From Micromonospora sp. NBC_01813 (GTDB lineage Bacteria; Actinomycetota; Actinomycetes; Mycobacteriales; Micromonosporaceae): DNA of 64,000 nt. The position numbers and the translations under genes were made by a program. The stretch covers positions 6,199,001 to 6,263,000 of the forward strand of contig NZ_CP109067.1 of NCBI RefSeq assembly GCF_035917335.1. The letters run 5' to 3'. Shown here one piece after another: positions 35,359-43,430 of the stretch. Within the stretch, counting starts at the first letter, position 1. The number at the start of each line of letters is the position of its first letter. The notes below the pieces were generated by a model. That model worked only from the letters and a program-made list of their open reading frames with translations. It did no database searches and was not told the origin of the DNA.

Positions 35359-36697
35359 CGATGGGTCGCTCCTCCGGGTAGTGGAACCGTCTGCGTCTGG
35401 TGTTCAACGCGATCGCCGAGCCCAACGTGACGCTGCCGATGCGGCCGATGAACATCAGTACGGCGAGCAGCACCTGTGCCAGCGCCGGCAACTCACCGGT
35501 GATCCCGGTGGACAGGCCGGCGGTGCCGAACGCCGACGTCACCTCGTACAGCGCCGCACCGATGCCGATGCCGTCGGCGAGCCCGATCAACGCCAGGGTG
35601 CCGGCACCGACCAGGGCCACCCCGACCAGTGCGACGGTGAGCGCCTGACGTTGGCTCGCCGCCGCGATCCGCCGCCGGCCGATCACCACGTCGGGCTCAC
35701 CGCGAAGCTCCGACCAGATCACGAAGGCGAGCAGGAAGAACGTGGTCACCTTGATCCCGCCGGCGGTGCTGCCGCTGCCGCCACCGATGAACATCATGCC
35801 GATGGAGACCGCGGTGGTCTCCGGGTTGAGGGCTCCGGTGTCGACGGAGTTGAAACCGCCGGACCGGGTCATCACGTCCTGGAAGAGCGCGGCCAGCAGT
35901 TTGCCCGGCAGGTCCAGCGCGCCGAGCGTACGGGGATTGGACCATTCGAACGTCAACATGGCGCAGAAGCCGATGACGATCAGGGTCAGCGTGCCCCAGA
36001 CGGTCAGTTGGGTGTGCACGGACCACCGGTGCGGCCGGCCGCGCTGGCGGACCAGCTCGAACAGGGTCGGGAAGCCGAGTCCGCCGATCACCACCGCGCC
36101 GATCAGCGGCAGGCAGATCCACCAGTCGCTGACGAACCGGATCAGCCCGTCGGGGTAGAGCGCGAAGCCGCCGTTGTTGAACGCCTGCACGGCGTGGAAC
36201 AGTCCGTACCAGAGGGCCCGGCCCGGCGGGTAGTCGTAGGCCAGCCACAGCCGCGCGGCCAGCAGCAGGGTGGCCGTCGCCTCGACGGCCAGCATCGTCG
36301 CGGCGATGCGCAGCAGCACCTGCCGGATGTCGGACAGGCCGAGGCTGTTCGTCTCCGCCTGCGCGGTGAGCCGGCTGCGCAGGCCGAGCCGCCGGGAGAC
36401 GAGCAGCGCGAGCAGGGTGGCGATCGACATGATCCCGAACCCGCCGATCTGGGTGAGCAGCGTGATGAGCACCAGCCCGAACGGTGTCCAGTAGGTCGAG
36501 GTGTCGGTGACGGCCAGCCCGGTCACGCACACCGCCGAGGTGGCGGTGAACAGGGCGGTGACGAATGGCGCCGGGTCGGGTCCCTGCCGGCTGGCCGGCA
36601 GCATCATCAGTACGGTGCCGACGGCGATCGCCCCGAGGAACGCGAGCGGCACGATCCGGGCGGGGTTTCGCAGCGGCCGGCGCATCAGACCTGTCAT
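35351..36697 (-). CDS. Ktr/Trk-type potassium transporter membrane subunit
   Basis: 448 residues from ATG 36697; the frame stays open to 36877 but that part overlaps the divergent GDPD gene. Four M1-P-M2 repeats are visible, each with a selectivity-filter-like loop: TATSAVCVTGLAVTDT, HAVQAFNNGGFALYP, MTRSGGFNSVDTG and TSAFGTAGLSTGITG. About nine to ten membrane helices in all, KtrB type. It admits K+ (often with Na+). ATG 36685 is an alternative start. Coupled with the RCK subunit gene downstream. Confidence 0.93.
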   Translation of the reverse strand: MTGLMRRPLRNPARIVPLAFLGAIAVGTVLMMLPASRQGPDPAPFVTALFTATSAVCVTGLAVTDTSTYWTPFGLVLITLLTQIGGFGIMSIATLLALLVSRRLGLRSRLTAQAETNSLGLSDIRQVLLRIAATMLAVEATATLLLAARLWLAYDYPPGRALWYGLFHAVQAFNNGGFALYPDGLIRFVSDWWICLPLIGAVVIGGLGFPTLFELVRQRGRPHRWSVHTQLTVWGTLTLIVIGFCAMLTFEWSNPRTLGALDLPGKLLAALFQDVMTRSGGFNSVDTGALNPETTAVSIGMMFIGGGSGSTAGGIKVTTFFLLAFVIWSELRGEPDVVIGRRRIAAASQRQALTVALVGVALVGAGTLALIGLADGIGIGAALYEVTSAFGTAGLSTGITGELPALAQVLLAVLMFIGRIGSVTLGSAIALNTRRRRFHYPEERPIVG

Positions 36698-36772
36698 ACC
36701 ACCGGCAAAGAGCCGATATATCGGTATTCGCCGGTGTATCAGCCGTTCGGCGGCGACGATACCGTTGTCGCG

Positions 36773-36778
36773 TACCCT
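36773..36778 (+). promoter_or_regulatory. Putative leaderless -10 (TACCCT) of the GDPD gene
   Basis: TACCCT, 7 nt, then ATG 36786 without a Shine-Dalgarno sequence. Confidence 0.45.
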
Positions 36779-36785
36779 TTCGATC

Positions 36786-37796
36786 ATGCTGTTCGCTGGC
36801 ACCCCGCTGGTCATCGCACACCGTGGCGCCAGCGGATACCGACCGGAGCACACCCTGGAGGCGTACCGGCTGGCCATCCGCCAGGGCGCCGACTACATCG
36901 AGCCCGACCTGGTGCCGACCGCAGACGGCGTACTGGTTGCCCGGCACGAGAACGAGATCTCCGGCGCCACCGACGTGGCCGCCCGCCCCGAGTTCGCCGA
37001 CCGGCGGGCAACCAAGATCATCGACGGGGCCACCGCCACCGGCTGGTTCACCGAGGACTTCACCCTCGCCGAGCTGCGTACCCTGCGGGCCGTCGAACGG
37101 CTGCCGCAGGTGCGGCCGACCAACACCGCCTTCGACGGGCAGTTCCCGGTGCCGACCCTGCAGGAGATCATCGACCTGGCCCGCGCGGAGAGCCAGCGGC
37201 TGGGACGCACCATCGGCATCTACCCGGAGACCAAACACCCCAGCTACTTCCAGTCGATCGGGCTGCCGCTGGAGGAACCGCTCGTCGCCACCCTGCGGGA
37301 CAACAACCTGACCGACCGCTCCGACGCGGTCTTCATCCAGTCGTTCGAGACCGCCAACCTGCGCAAACTCAACGAGATGACCGACGTACGGTTGGTGCAG
37401 CTGCTGGGCTCCATCGGCCGGCCGTACGACTTCACCGTCGCCGGCGACCCGCGTACCTATGCCGACCTGGCCACCCCGGACGGCCTGAAGTGGATCGCCG
37501 GGTACGCCGACGCCATCGGCCCCAACAAGGACCTGATCGTGCCGCGCGACGCCAGCGGAGCCCTAGGCCCGCCGACCACGTTGATCCGCGACGCCCACCG
37601 GGTACGGCTGGTCGTGCACGCCTGGACGTTCCGGGCGGAGAACCAGTTCCTGCCGGTCGACCACCGCATCGGCACCGACCCGACCGCCCGCGGCGACCTC
37701 ACCGCCGAGTACGAACTCTTCTTCGGCCTCGGGCTGGACGGCCTCTTCGCCGACCACCCGGACACCGCCGTGGCCGCCCGCGCCGCCCAGCCGTGA
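36786..37796 (+). CDS. Glycerophosphodiester phosphodiesterase
   Basis: 336 residues with the GDPD TIM-barrel signatures: VIAHRGASGYRPEHTLEAY near 9-27 (catalytic His, Arg, Glu), YIEPDLVPTADGVLVARHEN near 37-56 (metal Glu-Asp and second His), and YPETKHPSYF (Glu, Lys) near 154. The C-terminal HAWTFRAENQFLP and GLDGLFADHPDT complete the site. It hydrolyses glycerophosphodiesters to glycerol-3-phosphate and an alcohol; no clear signal peptide is seen, so it may be cytoplasmic. Divergent from the K+ transporter. Confidence 0.94.
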   Translation: MLFAGTPLVIAHRGASGYRPEHTLEAYRLAIRQGADYIEPDLVPTADGVLVARHENEISGATDVAARPEFADRRATKIIDGATATGWFTEDFTLAELRTLRAVERLPQVRPTNTAFDGQFPVPTLQEIIDLARAESQRLGRTIGIYPETKHPSYFQSIGLPLEEPLVATLRDNNLTDRSDAVFIQSFETANLRKLNEMTDVRLVQLLGSIGRPYDFTVAGDPRTYADLATPDGLKWIAGYADAIGPNKDLIVPRDASGALGPPTTLIRDAHRVRLVVHAWTFRAENQFLPVDHRIGTDPTARGDLTAEYELFFGLGLDGLFADHPDTAVAARAAQP

Positions 37797-37808
37797 CCCG
37801 ATCCTTGC

Positions 37809-37814
37809 TACGGT
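37809..37814 (+). promoter_or_regulatory. Putative leaderless -10 (TACGGT) of the helicase gene
   Basis: TACGGT, 7 nt, then ATG 37822; only 25 bases separate it from the GDPD stop, so this promoter lies in a very short gap. Confidence 0.4.
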
Positions 37815-37821
37815 CCCGACT

Positions 37822-40074
37822 ATGACAGCGGACCGGGTCGAGACGCGTCGCCGGGCCGAGGAGGTGCTGCACCGCCTTGCCGGGCCGCACACGACGCTGC
37901 GCGACGACCAGTGGCGGGCCATCGAGGCGCTGGTCGTCGACCGTCGTCGGGTGCTCTGCGTACAGCGCACCGGGTGGGGCAAGTCGGCGGTCTACTTCAT
38001 CGCCACCGCCCTGCTGCGTGCCGGGACCACCGGGGAAGACCCTGCCGGCGGCGCCCCGGCCGGGCCCACGGTGATCGTCTCGCCGCTGCTGGCGTTGATG
38101 CGCAACCAGGTCGCGGCGGCCGAGCGGGCCGGCATCCGGGCCCGGACGATCAACTCCGCGAACCTCGACGAGTGGGACACGATCAGTACGGAGATCCGCG
38201 CCGGCACGGTCGACGTGCTGCTGGTCAGCCCGGAGCGGCTCAACAACCCCGACTTCCGGGACAACGTGCTGCCCAGCCTGGCCGCCACCACCGGGCTGCT
38301 GGTCATCGACGAGGCGCACTGCGTGTCGGACTGGGGGCACGACTTCCGCCCGGACTACCGGCGGATCCGGACCTTCCTGCGGGAGCTGCGGGCCGGAACC
38401 CCGGTGCTGGCAACCACGGCCACCGCCAACACCCGGGTCACCGACGACGTCGCCGAGCAACTCGACGGCACCGCAGGTGGCCGAGCCGACAGCACGGCGG
38501 CCAGCGACGGCACGGCCGGTGGGACGCTCGCGGACACGCTGGTGCTGCGCGGCCCGCTGGACCGCCAGTCGCTGCGCCTGGCCGTACTCGACCTGCCGGG
38601 CGCGGCACACCGGCTCGGCTGGCTCGCCGACCACCTGGACGCGCTGCCCGGCTCCGGCATCGTCTACACGCTGACCGTCGCGGCGGCGACCGAGACGGCG
38701 GAGTTCCTGCGGTCGCGGGGCTACGCCGTCGCCGCGTACAGCGGCCAGTCCGACGACGCACAGCGCCGCGCCGCCGAACAGGACCTGCTCGACAACAAGA
38801 TCAAAGCTCTGGTGGCGACCTCGGCGCTCGGCATGGGCTTCGACAAGCCCGATCTCGGCTTCGTCGTGCATCTCGGCTCGCCGCCGTCGCCGATCGCCTA
38901 CTACCAGCAGGTGGGCCGGGCCGGCCGGGCGCTCGACGGCGACCGGTTCGCCGACGTGGTGCTGCTGCCGGGGCCGGAGGACCAGGCGATCTGGCGATAC
39001 TTCGCCTCCCTGGCGTTCCCCCGCGAGGAGCAGGTGCGTTCGGTGCTCGCCGCGCTCGACGACGCCGGCCGGCCGCTGTCCACCCAGGCCCTCGAACCGA
39101 TCGTCGACCTGCGCCGGACCCGGCTGGAACTGATGCTCAAGGTGCTCGACGTGGACGGGGCGGTCCGCCGGGTACGCGGCGGCTGGGTCGCCACCGGGCA
39201 GCCGTGGCACTACGACGCCGCCCGGCTGGAACGGGTCGCCCAGGCCCGCTCCGCCGAGCAGCAGATCATGCGCGAGTACGCCGTACCGCCGGCCGAGGTG
39301 GTGCCGGGGCGGCCGAGCTGCCGGATGGAGTTCCTGCGCGGCTGCCTCGACGACCCACAGGCGGCACCCTGTGGGCGCTGTGACCGCTGCGCCGGCGCGT
39401 GGCTGTCCGAGCAGGTGAGCCCGGACGCGTTGCGTGCCGCCGAAGCCTTCCTGGGCCGGGCCGGGGTCGAGATCGCCCCGAAGAAGCTCTGGCCGACCGG
39501 GCTGGAGGCCGTCGGGGTCCCGCTGCGCGGCAAGATCAGCCCGGATCAGCAGGCGTCGCCGGGGCGGGCGGTCGGCCGGTTGTCCGACCTGGGCTGGGGT
39601 TCCCGGTTGCGGGATCTGCTCGGGCCGGGCCGGCCGGACACCGAGTTGCCGGCCGACGTGGCAGGTGCGGTGATCGACGTGCTGCGCGACTGGGCGCGGG
39701 GTGCCCAGCCGTGGCCGGCCCGCCCGGTCGGGGTGGTCGGGATCGTCTCCCGGACCCGTCCGGAGCTGGTCGCCAGCACCGCCCGGCGGATCGCCGAGGT
39801 GGGGCGGCTACCGCTGCTCGGTTTCGTCGAGCCGACCTGGGCGCAGGCGCCGCCGGTGGTCGGCCGGGGCAACAGCGCGCAGCGGGTCCGGGTCGTGCAC
39901 GACGCTTTCGGTACGCCGCCGGAGCTGGCCGCCGCGTTGTCCGGGCTGACCGGTCCGGTGCTGCTCGTCGACGACCTGGTCGACTCCGGCTGGACGCTGA
40001 CCCTGGTGGCCCGGCTGCTGCGGCAGTCCGGTGCCCCGGCGGTGCTGCCGTTCGCACTGGCCGTCACGAGCTGA
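37822..40074 (+). CDS. RecQ-type DNA helicase fused to a phosphoribosyltransferase-like domain
   Basis: 750 residues. SF2 helicase core 1-380: RDDQWRAIEAL (motif 0), QRTGWGKSAVYF (motif I), SPLLALMRNQ (Ia), VIDEAHCVSDWGHDFRPDY (II, DEAH), LATTATA (III), GSGIVYTLTVAAA (IV), GMGFDKPDLGFVVHLG (V), YYQQVGRAGR (VI). A RecQ-like zinc site follows (CRMEFLRGCLDD ... CGRCDRC, near 495-520). The C-terminal 150 residues end with LLVDDLVDSGWTLTLVARLL, a PRPP-binding-like loop of type I phosphoribosyltransferases (ComF-like). The role of that part is unknown, possibly nucleotide sensing. DNA repair or recombination is the likely role. Confidence 0.92.
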   Translation: MTADRVETRRRAEEVLHRLAGPHTTLRDDQWRAIEALVVDRRRVLCVQRTGWGKSAVYFIATALLRAGTTGEDPAGGAPAGPTVIVSPLLALMRNQVAAAERAGIRARTINSANLDEWDTISTEIRAGTVDVLLVSPERLNNPDFRDNVLPSLAATTGLLVIDEAHCVSDWGHDFRPDYRRIRTFLRELRAGTPVLATTATANTRVTDDVAEQLDGTAGGRADSTAASDGTAGGTLADTLVLRGPLDRQSLRLAVLDLPGAAHRLGWLADHLDALPGSGIVYTLTVAAATETAEFLRSRGYAVAAYSGQSDDAQRRAAEQDLLDNKIKALVATSALGMGFDKPDLGFVVHLGSPPSPIAYYQQVGRAGRALDGDRFADVVLLPGPEDQAIWRYFASLAFPREEQVRSVLAALDDAGRPLSTQALEPIVDLRRTRLELMLKVLDVDGAVRRVRGGWVATGQPWHYDAARLERVAQARSAEQQIMREYAVPPAEVVPGRPSCRMEFLRGCLDDPQAAPCGRCDRCAGAWLSEQVSPDALRAAEAFLGRAGVEIAPKKLWPTGLEAVGVPLRGKISPDQQASPGRAVGRLSDLGWGSRLRDLLGPGRPDTELPADVAGAVIDVLRDWARGAQPWPARPVGVVGIVSRTRPELVASTARRIAEVGRLPLLGFVEPTWAQAPPVVGRGNSAQRVRVVHDAFGTPPELAAALSGLTGPVLLVDDLVDSGWTLTLVARLLRQSGAPAVLPFALAVTS

Positions 40075-40112
40075 CCGACCAGGAGAGCGTCAAGGCCGGG
40101 CAGGTGTGCGTC

Positions 40113-40145
40113 AAGGCCCCGCCGGGCACGCCCGGCGGGGCCTTT
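40113..40145 (+). terminator. Rho-independent terminator after the helicase gene
   Basis: Perfect 14-bp stem (40113-40126 with 40131-40144), CACG loop, followed by TTT. It ends 33 bases before the convergent NlpC/P60 stop and can serve both strands. Confidence 0.85.
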
Positions 40146-40177
40146 CAGATAGCAGTGACGGTTGGTGGGCGGCTGGC

Positions 40178-41161
40178 TCAGCCGGGCCGGCCGTAGCCAC
40201 GGATCGGCATGTAGTCGATCCGGTCGACGCGGACCACTTCGCCGTGCCGGGGCGCGTGGATCATCTGCCCGGCACCGATGTAGATCCCGACGTGCTGGAT
40301 GTTGCTGTAGAAGAACACCAGGTCACCGGGGCGTAGCTGGTCCTTGCCGATCCGGGTGACGGCACCGAACTGGCGCCGGGCGTTGTGTGGCAACTGCACC
40401 CCGGCCTTGGCCCACGCCGCCGAGGTCAACCCGGAGCAGTCGTACGAGTAGGGACCTGCCGACCCCCACCGGTACGGCTTGCCGAGCTGGCCGTGCGCGA
40501 ACGAGACCGCCGCCGCGGCGACCCCGGTCGCCGCCTCGGGCAGCCGGGTGTTCGTCGGGCTGCGGCTGGCGGCCGCCGCTCCGGACCGGTTGAGCAGCGC
40601 CCGCTGGCGGGCCCGCAACTCGGTCAGGTGCCGGATGTCGCTCTCGATCTGCTGCCGGTTGGCCGCCAGTTGCCGCTCCTGCAGCTGCTGGCGCTCGACC
40701 AGCGTGGTGGCCGCGCGGCGGGCCGATTCACTTTGGTCGCGCGCCGCCCGCAACCCGGCGATGGTTCGCTCGTTGTCGCGGTTGAGTACCTCGGCGAGCA
40801 GCAGTTGGTCGACGAAGTTCTCGGCCGACGCCGCGGACAGCAGCGTGACGACCGGCCGGTTGCCGTTGACCCGGTAGGTGCTGGCGGCCAGCTGGCCCAC
40901 CTGGTCGTGGCGGATGGCGAGTTGCTGATCCAGTTCCTCGATCGTCTCGCTGAGTTCACCGGCGCGTTTCTGGTTGTGGAGCAGGTCCACCCGGATCTCG
41001 TTGTACTGCTCGACCACCGTCTCCAACTGGTGGGCCGCCTGGTCGATCCGCCGGTCCAACTCGGCGATCGAGGCTTGTGCCTGGGCCGGAGCCGGCAGCA
41101 ACGTGGCGGTTACAGCGGTGACGAGGGCGGCTGCCCTGCCTGCCAAGCTATTAACGGTCAC
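40178..41161 (-). CDS. Secreted NlpC/P60 peptidoglycan endopeptidase
   Basis: 327 residues: signal peptide about 1-30 (ending AQAQA), coiled-coil domain 32-190 (RVDLLHNQKRAGELSETIEEL, in part), linker, and NlpC/P60 domain 212-325. The catalytic triad is visible: Cys in YSYDCSGLTSAAW (about 246), His in IQHVGIYIG (about 294) and a third polar residue near MIHAPRHGE (about 306). It cuts D-Glu/iGln-diamino-acid stem-peptide bonds in the wall. The GTG start at 41161 has no clear ribosome site. Layout like the coiled-coil protein at 30310, with a different C-terminus. Confidence 0.93.
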   Translation of the reverse strand: MTVNSLAGRAAALVTAVTATLLPAPAQAQASIAELDRRIDQAAHQLETVVEQYNEIRVDLLHNQKRAGELSETIEELDQQLAIRHDQVGQLAASTYRVNGNRPVVTLLSAASAENFVDQLLLAEVLNRDNERTIAGLRAARDQSESARRAATTLVERQQLQERQLAANRQQIESDIRHLTELRARQRALLNRSGAAAASRSPTNTRLPEAATGVAAAAVSFAHGQLGKPYRWGSAGPYSYDCSGLTSAAWAKAGVQLPHNARRQFGAVTRIGKDQLRPGDLVFFYSNIQHVGIYIGAGQMIHAPRHGEVVRVDRIDYMPIRGYGRPG

Positions 41162-41299
41162 AGGGGGTACAACGACGGAACGTTACGAAAGCCACGGCCG
41201 ACGCCCCGCCTGATTTCTGGTGATCCGCCACGGGCTACCGTCGGTCGGACACCGGCGACGGCAGGAAGCCGGCGACGAGACGGGGAAGGCGGCCGGCAG

Positions 41300-42199
41300 G
41301 TGACGGAGACATCCACGGTGCGGCTCGCCACCGGGACCGGCGTCGTCCTGCTCGCGCTGCTCGGCGGGTTCGCCCTCGGTCGGGCCGTCACCGCCCCGAC
41401 CAGCATCGGTACGCAGCCGGCCGCCAGCTCCGACGACCACTCCCACCCGGCCGGCACCGGCCCGCATCTGCACGGCGGCACCGACGGCGGTGGCGAGGTG
41501 TCCGGGCTGGCGGTCAGCGACAGCGGCTACACGCTCGTCCCGCAGCGCACCGAGCTGCCGGCCGGCGTCGAGGTCGAGCTGCGGTTCCAGGTGGTCGACG
41601 CCGAGCAGCGGCCGGTGACCTCGTTCGAGGTCGTGCACGACAAGCCGATGCACCTGATCGTCGCCCGCCGGGATCTGACCGGCTACCAGCATCTGCATCC
41701 GCAGCTGTCGCCGGACGGCACCTGGAGCATCCCGCTGCGGCTGGCCGATCCGGGTATCTGGCGGCTCTACACCGACTTCACCCTCCGTGACCCCGGCGGT
41801 ACGCCGTTGGCGTTGACGCTCGGCGTCGACCTCGTCGTGGCCGGCGACTACACCCCGACCGCCCTGCCGGCGGCGACCGACACCGCCGAGGTGGACGGGT
41901 TCACCGTACGGATGCGGGGTGCGCCGCAGCTCGGGGTGGTCGCGCCGCTGTTGTTCGAGGTGGTCCACGCCGACGACCCGGCACCCCGGCTGGAGCCGTA
42001 CCTCGGCGCGTACGGGCACCTGGTCGCGGTGCGCGCCGGTGACCTCGGCTACCTGCACGTTCATCCGGACGCGGAGCTGGTCGACGGGGCGGTGAAGTTC
42101 TGGCTGACCGCGCCGAGCCCGGGTGACTACCGGCTGTTCCTGGACTTCCAGGTCGCCGGGGTGGTGCGGACCGCCGAGTTCACCGTGACGGTCAGCTGA
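41300..42199 (+). CDS. Secreted or membrane-anchored protein with duplicated HLHP motif
   Basis: 299 residues from GTG 41300; the long open frame upstream is the shadow of the NlpC gene. One N-terminal membrane helix/signal (about 10-32), a His-rich linker (DDHSHPAGTGPHLHGG, 48-63), then two beta-rich halves each with the same motif: MHLIVARRDLTGYQHLHPQL (about 118-137) and GHLVAVRAGDLGYLHVHPDA (about 238-257). The clustered His residues suggest metal (possibly copper) binding; that is inference. Downstream convergent with a methyltransferase, overlapping it by 8 bases. Confidence 0.75.
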   Translation: MTETSTVRLATGTGVVLLALLGGFALGRAVTAPTSIGTQPAASSDDHSHPAGTGPHLHGGTDGGGEVSGLAVSDSGYTLVPQRTELPAGVEVELRFQVVDAEQRPVTSFEVVHDKPMHLIVARRDLTGYQHLHPQLSPDGTWSIPLRLADPGIWRLYTDFTLRDPGGTPLALTLGVDLVVAGDYTPTALPAATDTAEVDGFTVRMRGAPQLGVVAPLLFEVVHADDPAPRLEPYLGAYGHLVAVRAGDLGYLHVHPDAELVDGAVKFWLTAPSPGDYRLFLDFQVAGVVRTAEFTVTVS

Positions 42200-43361
42200 C
42201 CGGCGTCGGCTGGTCGTCGGTGGCCAGCAGGGTCTGCAGCCGAGGGGTGACCGCCCACTGGTCGACGAGTTCGGCGTACGCCTGGCGGTGTTCCGGCCGG
42301 TCGGGCACGCCGCCGCGCCGCGCCCGCAGCAGCAGGTTGCGCGGGGTGTGCTGGGAGTCGATGAACTCGACCACGTCGACCCGGTAGTCGTGGGCCCGCA
42401 GCAGTGTGGCGCGCAGCGTGTCGGTGAGTACGTCGGCGAAGCGTTCCCGCAGGATGCCGCTGGCGACCAGCGGCCCGTACGGCGCGGGGGCCGGCCGCTG
42501 GCGCAGCTGGGCGGCGATGTCGTGGTGGCAGCAGGGCGCGGCGAGCACCCATCGGGCCTGCCAGGAGACCGCCCGGGCCAACGCCTCGTCGGTGGCGGTG
42601 TCGCAGGCGTGCAGGGCGAGGACCAGGTCGGGCGCGGGGTCGACGGTCGCCTGCGCGATGGTCCCGGCGACGAACGTGACCTGGTCGGCGCAGCCGAGTT
42701 CGGCGGCGAGCGCGGTGTTGCGCCGTCGCTGGTCGTCGCGGACGTCGACGCCGGTGACCAGCGGGTCGGCGCCCCGGTCGGCGAGATACCGGTACGCGGC
42801 GAAGGTCAGGTACGCGTTTCCGCAGCCCAGGTCGACCACGCGCAGCGGCCCGGTGGGCAGCGGGTCGGGCAGGGTCGCGGCCAGTGCCCGCAGGAACGCG
42901 TCGACCTGCCGGCGTTTGGCGGCGTTGGCGCCGATCGCCGCGAACAGTGGGTCGTCGGGGTCGAGCAGGTACTGCTTGGCGCGGTCGTGCCCGGCGGGTT
43001 CGGCGACGGCCCGTTGTTCGGTACCCCGGTGCACCTGCGCCGCGCCCTTCTTCGTCACCCGCAGCTGCATGGTGCCGGTGGTGGTCTCGACGTGCCAGTT
43101 GCCGAACGGTTCGGCGAGCAGTTCGTCGACGGCGGCTTCGGCTGGTGCCCCCAACGGCAGGTTGCGGGTGGTCGGCCGGGTTCCGTCGCTGGTGACGATC
43201 TGCAGGTGGGTGCCGGCGCGCAGGGCGACCGGGCGCAGCTCGGCGCGGGTCACCGACGGCGGTGTGCCCCGGCGGCGGCCGGCGGCGACCGCCCGGGTGA
43301 GGTGCGGGCCGAGGAGCAGCGCCCGGACGTCGGCGAGGGCGTCAACGAGGGTGTGCGGCAT
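42192..43361 (-). CDS. SAM-dependent methyltransferase (METTL25/GSTCD-like)
   Basis: 389 residues. A non-catalytic N-terminus (1-140) precedes a class I Rossmann domain: LRVVDLGCGNAYLTFAAY near 174 (motif I), VTGVDVRDDQ near 203 (motif II), and LVLALHACDTATDEAL near 250 with APCCHHDIA near 278. The HACD and PCCHH stretches are characteristic of the METTL25/GSTCD/TRMT13-type group, so an RNA substrate is plausible but unproven. Start ATG 43361 with GATCAT as possible leaderless -10 seven bases upstream. Not obviously in an operon. Confidence 0.85.
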   Translation of the reverse strand: MPHTLVDALADVRALLLGPHLTRAVAAGRRRGTPPSVTRAELRPVALRAGTHLQIVTSDGTRPTTRNLPLGAPAEAAVDELLAEPFGNWHVETTTGTMQLRVTKKGAAQVHRGTEQRAVAEPAGHDRAKQYLLDPDDPLFAAIGANAAKRRQVDAFLRALAATLPDPLPTGPLRVVDLGCGNAYLTFAAYRYLADRGADPLVTGVDVRDDQRRRNTALAAELGCADQVTFVAGTIAQATVDPAPDLVLALHACDTATDEALARAVSWQARWVLAAPCCHHDIAAQLRQRPAPAPYGPLVASGILRERFADVLTDTLRATLLRAHDYRVDVVEFIDSQHTPRNLLLRARRGGVPDRPEHRQAYAELVDQWAVTPRLQTLLATDDQPTPVS

Positions 43362-43430
43362 GGTGGTGATGATCCGGGGTCCGCCCGGGCGGACGAAGTC
43401 CGACCCGGTGGGACCCCGGTTCGTGGTCCG

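Noticed and set aside
35312-37825. 837-codon plus-strand open frame over TrkH and GDPD
   Set aside because: It runs through two recognised genes in other frames and shows no domain; a GC-driven shadow.
40385-41299. N-terminal extension of the HLHP protein over the NlpC/P60 gene
   Set aside because: The open frame upstream of 41300 is antisense to a clear NlpC/P60 gene; GTG 41300 directly precedes a membrane helix.
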